The position numbers were made by a program, and so were the translations under genes. A DNA stretch of 6,717 bases from Acidobacteria bacterium RIFCSPHIGHO2_01_FULL_67_28 (lineage in GTDB: Bacteria; Acidobacteriota; Terriglobia; Acidiferrales; 2-02-FULL-67-57). Location: positions 1-6,717 of the forward strand of contig MEKM01000072.1 of NCBI GenBank assembly GCA_001766965.1, read 5' to 3'. The notes under the pieces were generated by a model, which had not been told where the DNA came from, searched no databases, and saw only the letters and a program-made list of their open reading frames with translations. This document shows positions 1-6,717 of this stretch, piece after piece (the first letter of the stretch is position 1; each line of letters opens with the position of its first letter).

Positions 1-1
1 C

Positions 2-1054
<1,053 letters not shown>

Positions 1055-1060
1055 CCAGAC

Positions 1061-1095
1061 GTGACCCGTGACTCGCGACCCGTGTCCTGTGAAGG
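1061..1095. repeat. Degenerate 7-bp tandem repeat, consensus GTGACCC
   Basis: Five consecutive heptamers can be read: GTGACCC, GTGACTC, GCGACCC, GTGTCCT and GTGAAGG. The second and third differ from the first by one base each. The last two drift further and overlap the adjacent hairpin. The repeat lies in the gap between two converging genes and codes for nothing recognisable. Confidence 0.5.
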
Positions 1096-1100
1096 ACGCG
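1081..1100 (+). terminator. Hairpin 3' of ino1, possible transcript end
   Basis: CGTGTCCT (1081-1088) and AGGACGCG (1093-1100) pair as an 8-bp stem with one G·U wobble in the plus-strand RNA, closed by the loop GTGA, which fits the stable GNRA class. It begins 26 bases after the ino1 stop. No U-tract follows, so it is not a standard intrinsic terminator; it may stabilise the 3' end or pause RNA polymerase. Read from the minus strand the wobble becomes a mismatch, leaving 5 clean pairs, so it suits the ino1 transcript better than the nucleotidase transcript. Confidence 0.35.
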
Positions 1101-1119
1101 GAAAGGAGATTCCCTTGTG

Positions 1120-2865
1120 TCAGCGGGCGGCGGCGGGAGCGGGAGCAGCCGCGGGTTGCGGGGGGCGCGGCGGCGGCGGAGTCGTGGCCCACTTTATGAT
1201 CGCGGCGCGGGCTTCGGCGGGGATGATTTCCCAGTTGCGGTCCGTGGCAGGAATGAACTTCTTCTCTTTCTGCTCCAGCAGGTAGGCAATGATGAGCTCG
1301 CGGACTTCCTGGTCGGTCTCGTGAACCACGCGGGCGTGACGCAACATGTCGTAGGCGCCGCCGCCCGACCAGCGATAACTGTTGAGCGCCACCCGCAGCT
1401 TCCGCTCCGGCGCAAGCGGCGCCCCCTGAAACTGCAGGTTGACGATCCGCTCGCCCGGCGGTCGGCTGACATCAATCTGGTAGCTCACCCCTTCCGCCAT
1501 GTCGTAGTTGTAGCCGGGCAGGTCGGCCAAGGGCGACCCGTCCGCCGGCCAGGGATACGTATTGAAGCTGCGCGCGGAGTACTCCAGCGCCTGCTTGAGT
1601 TGCGCGCCGGTAATCTCCACCGTGTAGAGCTTGTTCTCATAGAAGTAGAGCCGGTAGACGTCGCGGATGGTCAGCGGTCCGGCCCGCCAGCGCGTGGCGG
1701 TGGAAAACAGCGCCGCCAGCGACACCTCGGCGCGACCGTAGTGGAGCTGGGCGCGCTGGATCAACTCCACCAGGGGATGATCCTCGACCCGCCCGGTGCG
1801 CGCACTCACTTCTTCGCCCACTTCGCCCAGCACGGTGTTCAGGTACTGCTCGGTGCGCTCGTGGGCGGCGCGGGTCAGCTCCAGGATCTCCGGGTCGGCC
1901 GCGATGGACGCGTCCATCGGCACCAAGCGGCTGCTCTTCTCGGTCACCTGCCACCGCTCCCCGGTCCGCGTCAGGACGAACTCCGCTTCCGCCACCGACT
2001 GCGCCCAGTTCTTCGCCTGCACCAGCAGGACGCCGTTGACCACCTTGCCCGGCAGCTCCTGATGGGAGTGGCCGAAGAAAATAGCGTCCAAGCCCGGCGC
2101 CTGCTCGGCGATGTCCCAGACGTGATCTTCCTCCGGGTAGAGCTCTTGCTCCCGCTCGCCGCTCACGGGGTCGCGTCCCAGGCCGGAATGGATGATGAGG
2201 ATGACCAGGTCGGCCTTGCGGCGCAGTTCAGGGACGTACTGGCGCGCTGTCTCGACCAGGTCGCGGAACTCGTACCCCACGCGGTGAGCGGGCGGGTCCC
2301 AGCGCGGCACGGCCGGAGTCACCATCCCCAGGATGGCCACGCGCACGCCCCCTACGGTGCGGATGAGGTAGGGCGGAAAGTCGCGGCGGGAGTCGTGGTA
2401 GGTCGAGGCGACGTTCGCCGCCAGCAGAGGAAATTGCGCCTGCTCCTTGATGCGCCAGAGCGGCCGGAGCCCGAAGTTGAACTCGTGGTTCCCCACCGCC
2501 ATGGCGTCGTAGCCGAGGGCGTTCATCGCCGCCACCACCGGGTTCGGCTCGCTCGGGTATTTCTCCGCGTACAAGTAGGCGAGCGGCGTGCCCTGGAAAG
2601 TGTCGCCGCAATCCACCAGCAACGTGTTCGGCTGGCGGGCCCGCACCTGCTTGACGTAGGTAGCGACTTTGGCCAGGCCGCGCTCGACCGGGCGCCCCAG
2701 CAAGTAGTCGTGCGGCCACACGTTCCCGTGCATGTCGGTCGTGGCCAACACCGTCAGGGTGAGGGTCTCGTCCGCGGCCGAGCCCGGGGCGAGCGGCGCC
2801 CCGGCGAGCGCCAGCCCGAGCAGAGCCAGCAGGCACACGACGGCGCAGCGGCGTTGGCGCTTCAC
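1120..2865 (-). CDS. Exported 5'-nucleotidase / 2',3'-cyclic-nucleotide phosphodiesterase family protein
   Basis: This is a two-domain metallophosphoesterase of the UshA/CpdB/YfkN family, which hydrolyses extracytoplasmic nucleotides so that nucleoside and phosphate can be taken up. Numbering is from the chosen GTG (581 residues). A basic start and hydrophobic stretch (about 8-22) lead to an Ala-Ala site near 30-31; no lipobox cysteine is present, so it should be released by signal peptidase I. Metal and catalytic residues are all there: D44/H46 in TTDMHGN, D88 in DCGD, N126/H127 in GNHEF, H226, and H266/H268 in GHSH. The C-terminal substrate domain shows YENKLYTVEITG (409-420) and SGGGAYDML (500-508). 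Asn rather than Asp in GNHEFN, and the HGN...YDY-like N-terminus, lean to CpdB over UshA. A Pro/Ala-rich tail (about 563-581) ends the protein. The start at 2865 is preferred over the in-frame GTG at 2898, which lacks a Shine-Dalgarno and overlaps the GAF gene. Exact substrate is not determined. Confidence 0.92.
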   Translation of the reverse strand: MKRQRRCAVVCLLALLGLALAGAPLAPGSAADETLTLTVLATTDMHGNVWPHDYLLGRPVERGLAKVATYVKQVRARQPNTLLVDCGDTFQGTPLAYLYAEKYPSEPNPVVAAMNALGYDAMAVGNHEFNFGLRPLWRIKEQAQFPLLAANVASTYHDSRRDFPPYLIRTVGGVRVAILGMVTPAVPRWDPPAHRVGYEFRDLVETARQYVPELRRKADLVILIIHSGLGRDPVSGEREQELYPEEDHVWDIAEQAPGLDAIFFGHSHQELPGKVVNGVLLVQAKNWAQSVAEAEFVLTRTGERWQVTEKSSRLVPMDASIAADPEILELTRAAHERTEQYLNTVLGEVGEEVSARTGRVEDHPLVELIQRAQLHYGRAEVSLAALFSTATRWRAGPLTIRDVYRLYFYENKLYTVEITGAQLKQALEYSARSFNTYPWPADGSPLADLPGYNYDMAEGVSYQIDVSRPPGERIVNLQFQGAPLAPERKLRVALNSYRWSGGGAYDMLRHARVVHETDQEVRELIIAYLLEQKEKKFIPATDRNWEIIPAEARAAIIKWATTPPPPRPPQPAAAPAPAAAR

Positions 2866-2870
2866 GGTCT

Positions 2871-2879
2871 TCTTTCCTT
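2871..2879 (-). promoter_or_regulatory. Ribosome binding site deciding the nucleotidase start
   Basis: On the minus strand AAGGAAAGA lies just after the GAF stop codon. Its AAGGA core (2879-2875) is 9 bases upstream of the GTG at 2865. It supports that codon, which puts the basic residues KRQRR at the front of a normal signal peptide. Confidence 0.6.
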
Positions 2880-3401
2880 CTATCCCGTCTGGAGGCACTT
2901 CGAGAGCGCGCTAGCTATCTGGTTGAGCTCTTCGACGTCTTTGGCGGAGAAGTCGGCGCCGGCCGCCTGCGTAGTCTTCCCCTTGCGGGAGACCTGGAGG
3001 ATGCCGACGGTCTTGCCCTCGGCCAGCACCGGCACGCTCACGATCTTCTGGATGGGGTCGCCGGCTTCCTTACTGAGCTTGACGGCTTCGAAGACGGTAG
3101 GATGGGTGGCGGCGGTGAAGTTGTTGATGAACTCCGCCTTGCGGTCGCGGGCGGTGCGCACGGCCAGGGCGTTGGTGCTGGTCATGGGGATGGTGCCCAC
3201 CTTACCGAGCTTCTCCGGCACGATGAACTCCAGTTGCCTGCCGGTGGGCGCCATTTTAAGAATGGCGACCTCGTCCGGCTTGACCTTGAAGTTCTTGGCG
3301 ATGGCGCCCGCCACCTGGTTGCCCAGAGCGGAGTCCATCGGCTTGTCTTTGACCATCTCGGCGATGACCCGCGCCACGCCGACTGTCAGTGGTGCCCCCA
3401 T
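2880..3401 (-). CDS. Single-domain GAF protein, function unknown
   Basis: The product is a soluble protein of 173 residues with no signal peptide or membrane segment. After a helical N-terminus (about 1-40) the sequence follows a GAF fold: strand EVAILKM (44-50), helix/strand around residues 78-95, a central pair of strands around PIQKIVSVPVLAEGKTVGILQVSRKG (116-141), and a closing amphipathic helix FSAKDVEELNQIASAL (151-166). GAF domains bind small ligands such as cyclic nucleotides, or sense redox state. No kinase, cyclase, HD or DNA-binding output domain is attached, so it would have to act through a partner. The single cysteine is C169, near the end, so heme- or Fe-S-type sensing through cysteines is unlikely. 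The ATG follows a strong GGGGAGGG Shine-Dalgarno (3417-3410) at 8 bases. It sits between sdhB and the nucleotidase, 14 bp before the latter's start codon. The fold call is good; the ligand and role are unknown. Confidence 0.85.
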   Translation of the reverse strand: MGAPLTVGVARVIAEMVKDKPMDSALGNQVAGAIAKNFKVKPDEVAILKMAPTGRQLEFIVPEKLGKVGTIPMTSTNALAVRTARDRKAEFINNFTAATHPTVFEAVKLSKEAGDPIQKIVSVPVLAEGKTVGILQVSRKGKTTQAAGADFSAKDVEELNQIASALSKCLQTG

Positions 3402-3439
3402 GATTACGTCCCTCCCCTGTTGGCGGCCCGCGTGTTCCG

Positions 3440-3445
3440 ATTATA
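3440..3445 (-). promoter_or_regulatory. Candidate -10 element for GAF-nucleotidase genes
   Basis: A perfect TATAAT on the minus strand lies in the 56-bp gap 12 bp after the sdhB stop. It would start transcription near 3433, about 32 bases before the GAF ATG. Upstream, the best -35 match is poor: GCGACG at 3470-3465 with a 19-bp spacer. An AT-only hexamer stands out in such G+C-rich DNA, but half of a promoter is missing. Confidence 0.4.
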
Positions 3446-3457
3446 GACCATTTCCGG

Positions 3458-4156
3458 CTAGGTGCGTCGCAGCAGCAGCGCTTTCTTCACCTCGCCGATG
3501 GCCCGAGTGATGTCGATGCCGCGCGGGCAGGCCTCGACGCAATTGAAAATGGTGCGGCAGCGCCAGACGCCGTCGCTTTGATTGAGCACTTGCAGGCGCG
3601 CCTCCTGGCCGGCATCGCGGTCGTCGAAGAGGAAGCGGTGGGCGTTGACAATGGCCGCCGGGCCCAAGTAGTTGGGGTTCGACCAGAACGACGGGCAGGA
3701 GGTTGTGCAGGCGGCGCAGAGGATGCACTTGGTGGTGTCGTCGAAGCGCTCCCGCGCCTCCGGGCTCTGCCGGCGCTCGCGGGCGGGCGGCGGCTCTTCG
3801 GCCACCAGATAGGGCTGCACCGACTCGAACTTGCGGAAGAAGGCCTGCTGGTCCACTACCAAATCCTTGACGACGGGAAAGCCGCGCAGGGGCTCGACGC
3901 TGATGCGCTTCCCCAGCTCCTTGATCAGCACCTTGCAGGCCAGCCGGTTCCGCCCGTTGATGAGCATGGCGTCGGAGCCGCAGATGCCGTGGCCGCAGGA
4001 GCGGCGGAAGGAAAGCGTCCCGTCCTGGTACCACTTGACGCTGTGCAGGAGGTCGAGGACGCGGTCGGTGGCCTCGGCCTCGACCTCGTACTCGGCCCAG
4101 TAGGGCTCGCGGTCGCGTTCCCGATCGAACCGCTTGACCCGCAGCTTGACCTGCAT
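3458..4156 (-). CDS. sdhB: Succinate dehydrogenase iron-sulfur subunit
   Basis: SdhB carries electrons from the flavin in SdhA to the membrane quinone site. The 232 residues match the usual length (E. coli about 238). All three clusters can be assigned. The [2Fe-2S] ligands are C54, C59, D62 and C74, with Asp as third ligand as in E. coli. The [4Fe-4S] ligands are C144, C147, C150 and C210; the [3Fe-4S] ligands are C154, C200 and C206. The quinone-facing stretch reads CPSFWSNPN: the second Trp of the E. coli motif SFWWNP is Ser159 here. The residue after C200 is Arg201 where E. coli has His207. Both changes, and GPAAIVNAHRF, recall the actinobacterial type. The ATG at 4156 starts 17 bp after the sdhA stop, with GGGAG about 11 bases upstream. 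The frame stays open farther upstream, but only across sdhA and with no family similarity. Confidence 0.97.
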   Translation of the reverse strand: MQVKLRVKRFDRERDREPYWAEYEVEAEATDRVLDLLHSVKWYQDGTLSFRRSCGHGICGSDAMLINGRNRLACKVLIKELGKRISVEPLRGFPVVKDLVVDQQAFFRKFESVQPYLVAEEPPPARERRQSPEARERFDDTTKCILCAACTTSCPSFWSNPNYLGPAAIVNAHRFLFDDRDAGQEARLQVLNQSDGVWRCRTIFNCVEACPRGIDITRAIGEVKKALLLRRT

Positions 4157-4173
4157 GCGCTCTCGGTCTCCCG

Positions 4174-5922
4174 TCAGTACTTCCGCTCCTGGGGCTGAAA
4201 ACGGGTAATGCTCACAGACTTGTACTTCAGCTCGACCTGGCCGCTCGGGGTGCGGTAGGCGAGCGAATGTTTGAGCCAGTTCTGGTCGTCGCGCTTGGGG
4301 AAGTCCTCGCGCGAGTGCGCCCCGCGGCTCTCCTGGCGGGCGAGCGCCCCAGCCACCACGGTTTGGGCGCAGTCGAGCAGGAAAGCGAGCTCGAGGGCTT
4401 CGACCAGGTCGGTGTTGAAGACGCGGCCGCGGTCCTGGATGGTGACCTCCTGGTAGCGCTGCTGGAGCTCGCCCACGACCTCTTTCATTTCGGCGAGCAG
4501 CTTCTCGTCGCGAAACACGGAGGCCTTGTCCATCATCTCGCGCTGGAGGGTGTCGCGCAGCTCGGCCACGGTGGTGCGCCGCCCGGCGGAGCCGCTGCGG
4601 CCCGCGCGCAGGCGGGCCACCCACTGCTCGGCGTTCTCCTCGGCGCGCGGCGGGAGCGGGGGAAAGTCGTTCTCGGCGACGTAGCGCACCAGGTCGCGGC
4701 CGGCGCGGCGGCCGAAGACCAGGATGTCGACCAGCGAGTTCGTCCCCAGGCGGTTGGCCCCGTGGACGGAGACGCAAGCCACCTCGCCGGCCGAATAGAA
4801 CCCCGGCAACACCCGGTTCTTCTCATCCACCACCACCCGCCCCCAGATGTCGGTGGGGATGCCGCCCATGGCGTAGTGGGCGGTGGGCTGGACAGGAATG
4901 GGCTCTTTCACCGGATCGATGCCGAGGTACGTGCGGACGAAGTCGGTGATGTCGGGCAGCTTCTCTTCGATGACCTCCCGGCTCAAGTGGGTCAGGTCGA
5001 GGTGGACGTACCCCTTGCCGCCGATGCCGTGGCCCTGGCGCAGCTCGAGGTAGATGGAGCGGGAGATGATGTCGCGGGGCGCGAGGTCGAGCAGCGTGGG
5101 CGCGTACTTCTCCATGAAGCGCTCGCCGCGGCCGTTGATGAGCTTGCCACCCTCGCCGCGCGCGCCCTCGGTAATCAGGATTCCCATCCGGTAGATGCCG
5201 GTGGGATGGAACTGGAAGAATTCCATGTCCTCGAGCGGCACGCCCGCCCGCCAGGCCACCGCCATGCCGTCGCCGGTCAGCGCATGAGCGTTCGAGGTGA
5301 TCTGGTAGATGCGGCCGCAGCCGCCGGTGGCGAACAAGACCGCCTTGGCGTGGAAGACGTGCAGCGAGCCGTCGGCGATCGAGAGCGCCACCACCCCGGC
5401 CACCCGCCCGGACTCAATCAGCAGGTCAAGCACCAGGAACTCGTTGAAGAACTTCACCTGGTGGCGGATGCACTGCTGGTAGAGGGTTTGCAGGATCATG
5501 TGGCCGGTGCGGTCGGCGGCATAGCAGGAGCGGCGCACCGGGGCCTTGCCGTACTCGCGGGTGTGGCCGCCGAAGGGCCGCTGGGCGATCTTGCCGTCGG
5601 GGGTGCGGCTGAAGGGCAGCCCCCAGTGCTCGAGCTCGAGTACGGTCTCGACCGCTTCCCGGGCAAGGATCTCCACCGCGTCCTGGTCGGCGAGGTAGTC
5701 CGACCCCTTGACAGTGTCGAACATGTGCCACTCCCAGTGGTCCTCTTCCATGTTGCCCAGCGCGGCGCCGATGCCGCCCTGGGCGGTGCCGGTGTGGGAG
5801 CGGACGGGGTAGAGCTTGCTCAAGACGGCGACGTCGCGGCCGCGCAGGGTGAGGGCCGCCATCAGGCCGGCGCCGCCCCCGCCCACGACCACAACCTCAT
5901 ACTGGTGGTAGGTGGCCGCCAC
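4174..5922 (-). CDS. sdhA: Succinate dehydrogenase flavoprotein subunit
   Basis: SdhA oxidises succinate to fumarate on the cytoplasmic face and links the TCA cycle to respiration. The 582 residues are full length (E. coli 588). The FAD-binding loop GGGGAG is at 14-19. SHTGTAQGG (42-50) holds H43, the expected site of covalent FAD attachment. Active-site residues appear in order: H239 in FQFHPTG, T251/E252 in TEGARGEGG, R283 in APRD, H349 in PTAHYAMGG and R391 in HGANRLG. The C-terminal RGAHSREDFP (533-542) is typical of the succinate dehydrogenase/fumarate reductase family. The start is a GTG with GGGGAG (5935-5930) 7 bases upstream, inside the last codons of sdhD, which ends 3 bp before. 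That tight junction implies translational coupling. Direction (succinate oxidation or fumarate reduction) cannot be read from SdhA alone. SDH is favoured by the two-anchor sdhCDAB layout. Confidence 0.98.
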   Translation of the reverse strand: MAATYHQYEVVVVGGGGAGLMAALTLRGRDVAVLSKLYPVRSHTGTAQGGIGAALGNMEEDHWEWHMFDTVKGSDYLADQDAVEILAREAVETVLELEHWGLPFSRTPDGKIAQRPFGGHTREYGKAPVRRSCYAADRTGHMILQTLYQQCIRHQVKFFNEFLVLDLLIESGRVAGVVALSIADGSLHVFHAKAVLFATGGCGRIYQITSNAHALTGDGMAVAWRAGVPLEDMEFFQFHPTGIYRMGILITEGARGEGGKLINGRGERFMEKYAPTLLDLAPRDIISRSIYLELRQGHGIGGKGYVHLDLTHLSREVIEEKLPDITDFVRTYLGIDPVKEPIPVQPTAHYAMGGIPTDIWGRVVVDEKNRVLPGFYSAGEVACVSVHGANRLGTNSLVDILVFGRRAGRDLVRYVAENDFPPLPPRAEENAEQWVARLRAGRSGSAGRRTTVAELRDTLQREMMDKASVFRDEKLLAEMKEVVGELQQRYQEVTIQDRGRVFNTDLVEALELAFLLDCAQTVVAGALARQESRGAHSREDFPKRDDQNWLKHSLAYRTPSGQVELKYKSVSITRFQPQERKY

Positions 5923-5925
5923 CGC

Positions 5926-6318
5926 TTAGCTCCCCGCCAACGGATGGAACGTGAGGATCACGAGCGAGCCGGCGAACAGGAAGAACAGCACCAGCGAATA
6001 GAGGGCCACCAGGCTCACCACCCGCAGCCCCGGCGAGCGCACATAGTCGTCCACCATCACGCGCACGCCGTTGAAGCCGTGCAGCAGGGCCAGGAAAAGC
6101 AGGAACCAGTCGTAGAGACGCCACAGCGGGTTGGCCCAGCGCGCGGCTACGAAGGCGAAGTTGATCTCGTCCACGCTATTGATGAGGTGCATGATCGCCA
6201 AGTGACCCAGGGCGAGCAGGAGCAGGGCGATGCCGCTCACCCGCATGAACAGCCAGGCGTAGAGCTCCAACCCGCCTGCGGGGCGTTCCCGTCCGCCGGT
6301 CGCACTCAACTCGGCCAT
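5926..6318 (-). CDS. sdhD: Succinate dehydrogenase membrane anchor subunit SdhD
   Basis: SdhD is one of two small anchors that hold the complex in the cytoplasmic membrane and form the heme and quinone sites. It has 130 residues with three predicted helices, at about 22-46, 66-87 and 98-124. LALGHLAIMHL places H39 and H44 in the first helix. H80 in HGFNGVRVMVDDY aligns with the E. coli SdhD heme ligand H71, and D91-Y92 with its quinone-site D82-Y83. The overall sequence resembles actinobacterial SdhD as I remember it. The ATG follows AAGGGAG with 5 bases spacing; this Shine-Dalgarno overlaps the sdhC stop codon, and the gap is 10 bp. The stop TAA is in the same frame as the sdhA start, one codon (GCG) apart. 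Confidence 0.93.
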   Translation of the reverse strand: MAELSATGGRERPAGGLELYAWLFMRVSGIALLLLALGHLAIMHLINSVDEINFAFVAARWANPLWRLYDWFLLFLALLHGFNGVRVMVDDYVRSPGLRVVSLVALYSLVLFFLFAGSLVILTFHPLAGS

Positions 6319-6328
6319 CGTCGCTCCC

Positions 6329-6676
6329 TTAGAACAGCGGGGCCAGCATCTTGGCGGCCACCGGGATGAACACCAGGATGAACACGGAAACTACGCCGTA
6401 AAAGATCTGCCGCTGGCGGGGGCTCAACTCGGGATAAAAATCGAGCAGAGTGATGCGGATGCCGTTCAAGGCGTGGTAGAGAACCGCGCCCGCCAGGCCC
6501 ACCTCGCCTACCCGGAACACCGGGTGGACGTAGATCTTCACCACCCGGTCATAAACTTCCGGCCCAAAGAGCACCAGACCGGTGTCGAGGATGTGAATGA
6601 GGAGGAACAGCAGGACCCCGACGCCGCTCCAGCGGTGCAGCCACCACGCCCACTGACCCGCTCCACCGCGATACAC
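6329..6676 (-). CDS. sdhC: Succinate dehydrogenase cytochrome b556 subunit SdhC (N-terminus uncertain)
   Basis: SdhC is the other heme/quinone anchor. From the GTG at 6676 it has 115 residues and three helices, at about 18-38, 57-77 and 91-111. LHRWSG (13-18) matches the E. coli HRVSG motif, so R15 corresponds to quinone-site R31; W11 stands where E. coli has S27. H28 lies in helix I. H68 in YHALNGIR matches the E. coli heme ligand H84. The GTG has AGAGGAG 9 bases upstream and gives a start (VYRGGAGQW) like short Thermus-type SdhC proteins as I recall them. However, the frame stays open for 13 more codons to the window edge, so a start farther upstream is possible and the gene may be cut by the window. 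First gene of the sdhCDAB run seen here; its promoter is outside. Confidence 0.9.
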   Translation of the reverse strand: MYRGGAGQWAWWLHRWSGVGVLLFLLIHILDTGLVLFGPEVYDRVVKIYVHPVFRVGEVGLAGAVLYHALNGIRITLLDFYPELSPRQRQIFYGVVSVFILVFIPVAAKMLAPLF

Positions 6677-6677
6677 C

Positions 6678-6691
6678 GAGGAAGACTCCTC
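6678..6691 (-). promoter_or_regulatory. Small hairpin covering the sdhC Shine-Dalgarno
   Basis: On the minus strand GAGGA (6691-6687), loop GTCT, and TCCTC (6682-6678) form a perfect 5-bp stem. Its 5' arm is the Shine-Dalgarno for the GTG at 6676, so folding would mask ribosome binding. If sdhC really starts upstream, this is only coding sequence. Confidence 0.25.
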
Positions 6692-6717
6692 TGTCGGCCC
6701 GGGGGCCGCGGAATCTC

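Noticed and set aside
1103..1116. AAGG/CCTT inverted repeat as a terminator for the nucleotidase transcript
   Set aside because: It has only a 4-bp stem with a 6-base loop and no U-tract; this is too weak to call.
2866..2898. Earlier GTG start for the nucleotidase at 2898
   Set aside because: It overlaps the GAF stop, lacks a ribosome site, and would put 11 charged and polar residues before the signal peptide. The GTG at 2865 has a good Shine-Dalgarno.
1117..3510. A 797-codon open frame on the plus strand, starting at a GTG with an AAGGAG-like site in front
   Set aside because: It is antisense to the nucleotidase and GAF genes. Its product is rich in Arg, His, Gly and Val with no recognisable domain, as expected from the reverse of G+C-rich codons. 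The AAGGAG is best taken as chance.
4157..4777. N-terminal extension of SdhB by about 207 residues
   Set aside because: The frame is open but lies entirely across sdhA and yields Arg/Pro-rich sequence without similarity. The ATG at 4156 gives the normal SdhB length.
4267..6369. A 700-codon plus-strand open frame opposite sdhA and sdhD
   Set aside because: It mirrors the conserved sdhA/sdhD genes, has a biased Ala/Gly/His/Val-rich composition, and shows no family signature. The real genes have every catalytic residue.

Overview
The window is ordinary chromosomal DNA from a G+C-rich bacterium. It holds six genes in two converging blocks and leaves almost no non-coding space. The genes suggest a soil-type heterotroph with a menaquinone-linked respiratory chain. 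The membrane anchors and iron-sulfur subunit of its succinate dehydrogenase resemble, from memory of those families, the Actinobacteria/Thermus type more than the proteobacterial one. A bacterial inositol-3-phosphate synthase and a lone GAF protein are also present. Acidobacteriota is my best guess, held weakly because no marker gene is present.

Layout. Positions 2-1054 (+) hold the C-terminal ~350 codons of inositol-3-phosphate synthase; its start lies outside the window. A 65-bp convergent gap (1055-1119) holds a degenerate 7-bp tandem repeat overlapping a compact hairpin. Everything from 1120 to the right edge reads on the minus strand. In transcription order it is sdhC (start at 6676 or beyond the edge), sdhD, sdhA, sdhB, a small GAF-domain protein, and an exported CpdB/UshA-type nucleotidase.

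How the genes work together. sdhC-sdhD-sdhA-sdhB are 3-17 bp apart, and several Shine-Dalgarno sequences sit in or against the preceding stop codon, so they look translationally linked. They encode a complete four-subunit succinate:quinone oxidoreductase (complex II), with every cofactor ligand visible in the flavoprotein and iron-sulfur subunits. The two membrane anchors carry four histidines in the helix arrangement expected for two b hemes, and several quinone-pocket residues differ from the E. coli ubiquinone enzyme. A 56-bp gap with a perfect TATAAT hexamer separates sdhB from the GAF gene. The last two genes may therefore have their own promoter as well as sdh read-through. The nucleotidase follows the GAF gene after 14 bp and probably forms a two-gene unit with it.

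I see no mobile element, CRISPR array, RNA gene or unknown multi-gene system. The points worth a second look concern the SDH heme and quinone chemistry, the pairing of a GAF protein with an exported nucleotidase behind sdhB, and small regulatory structures.
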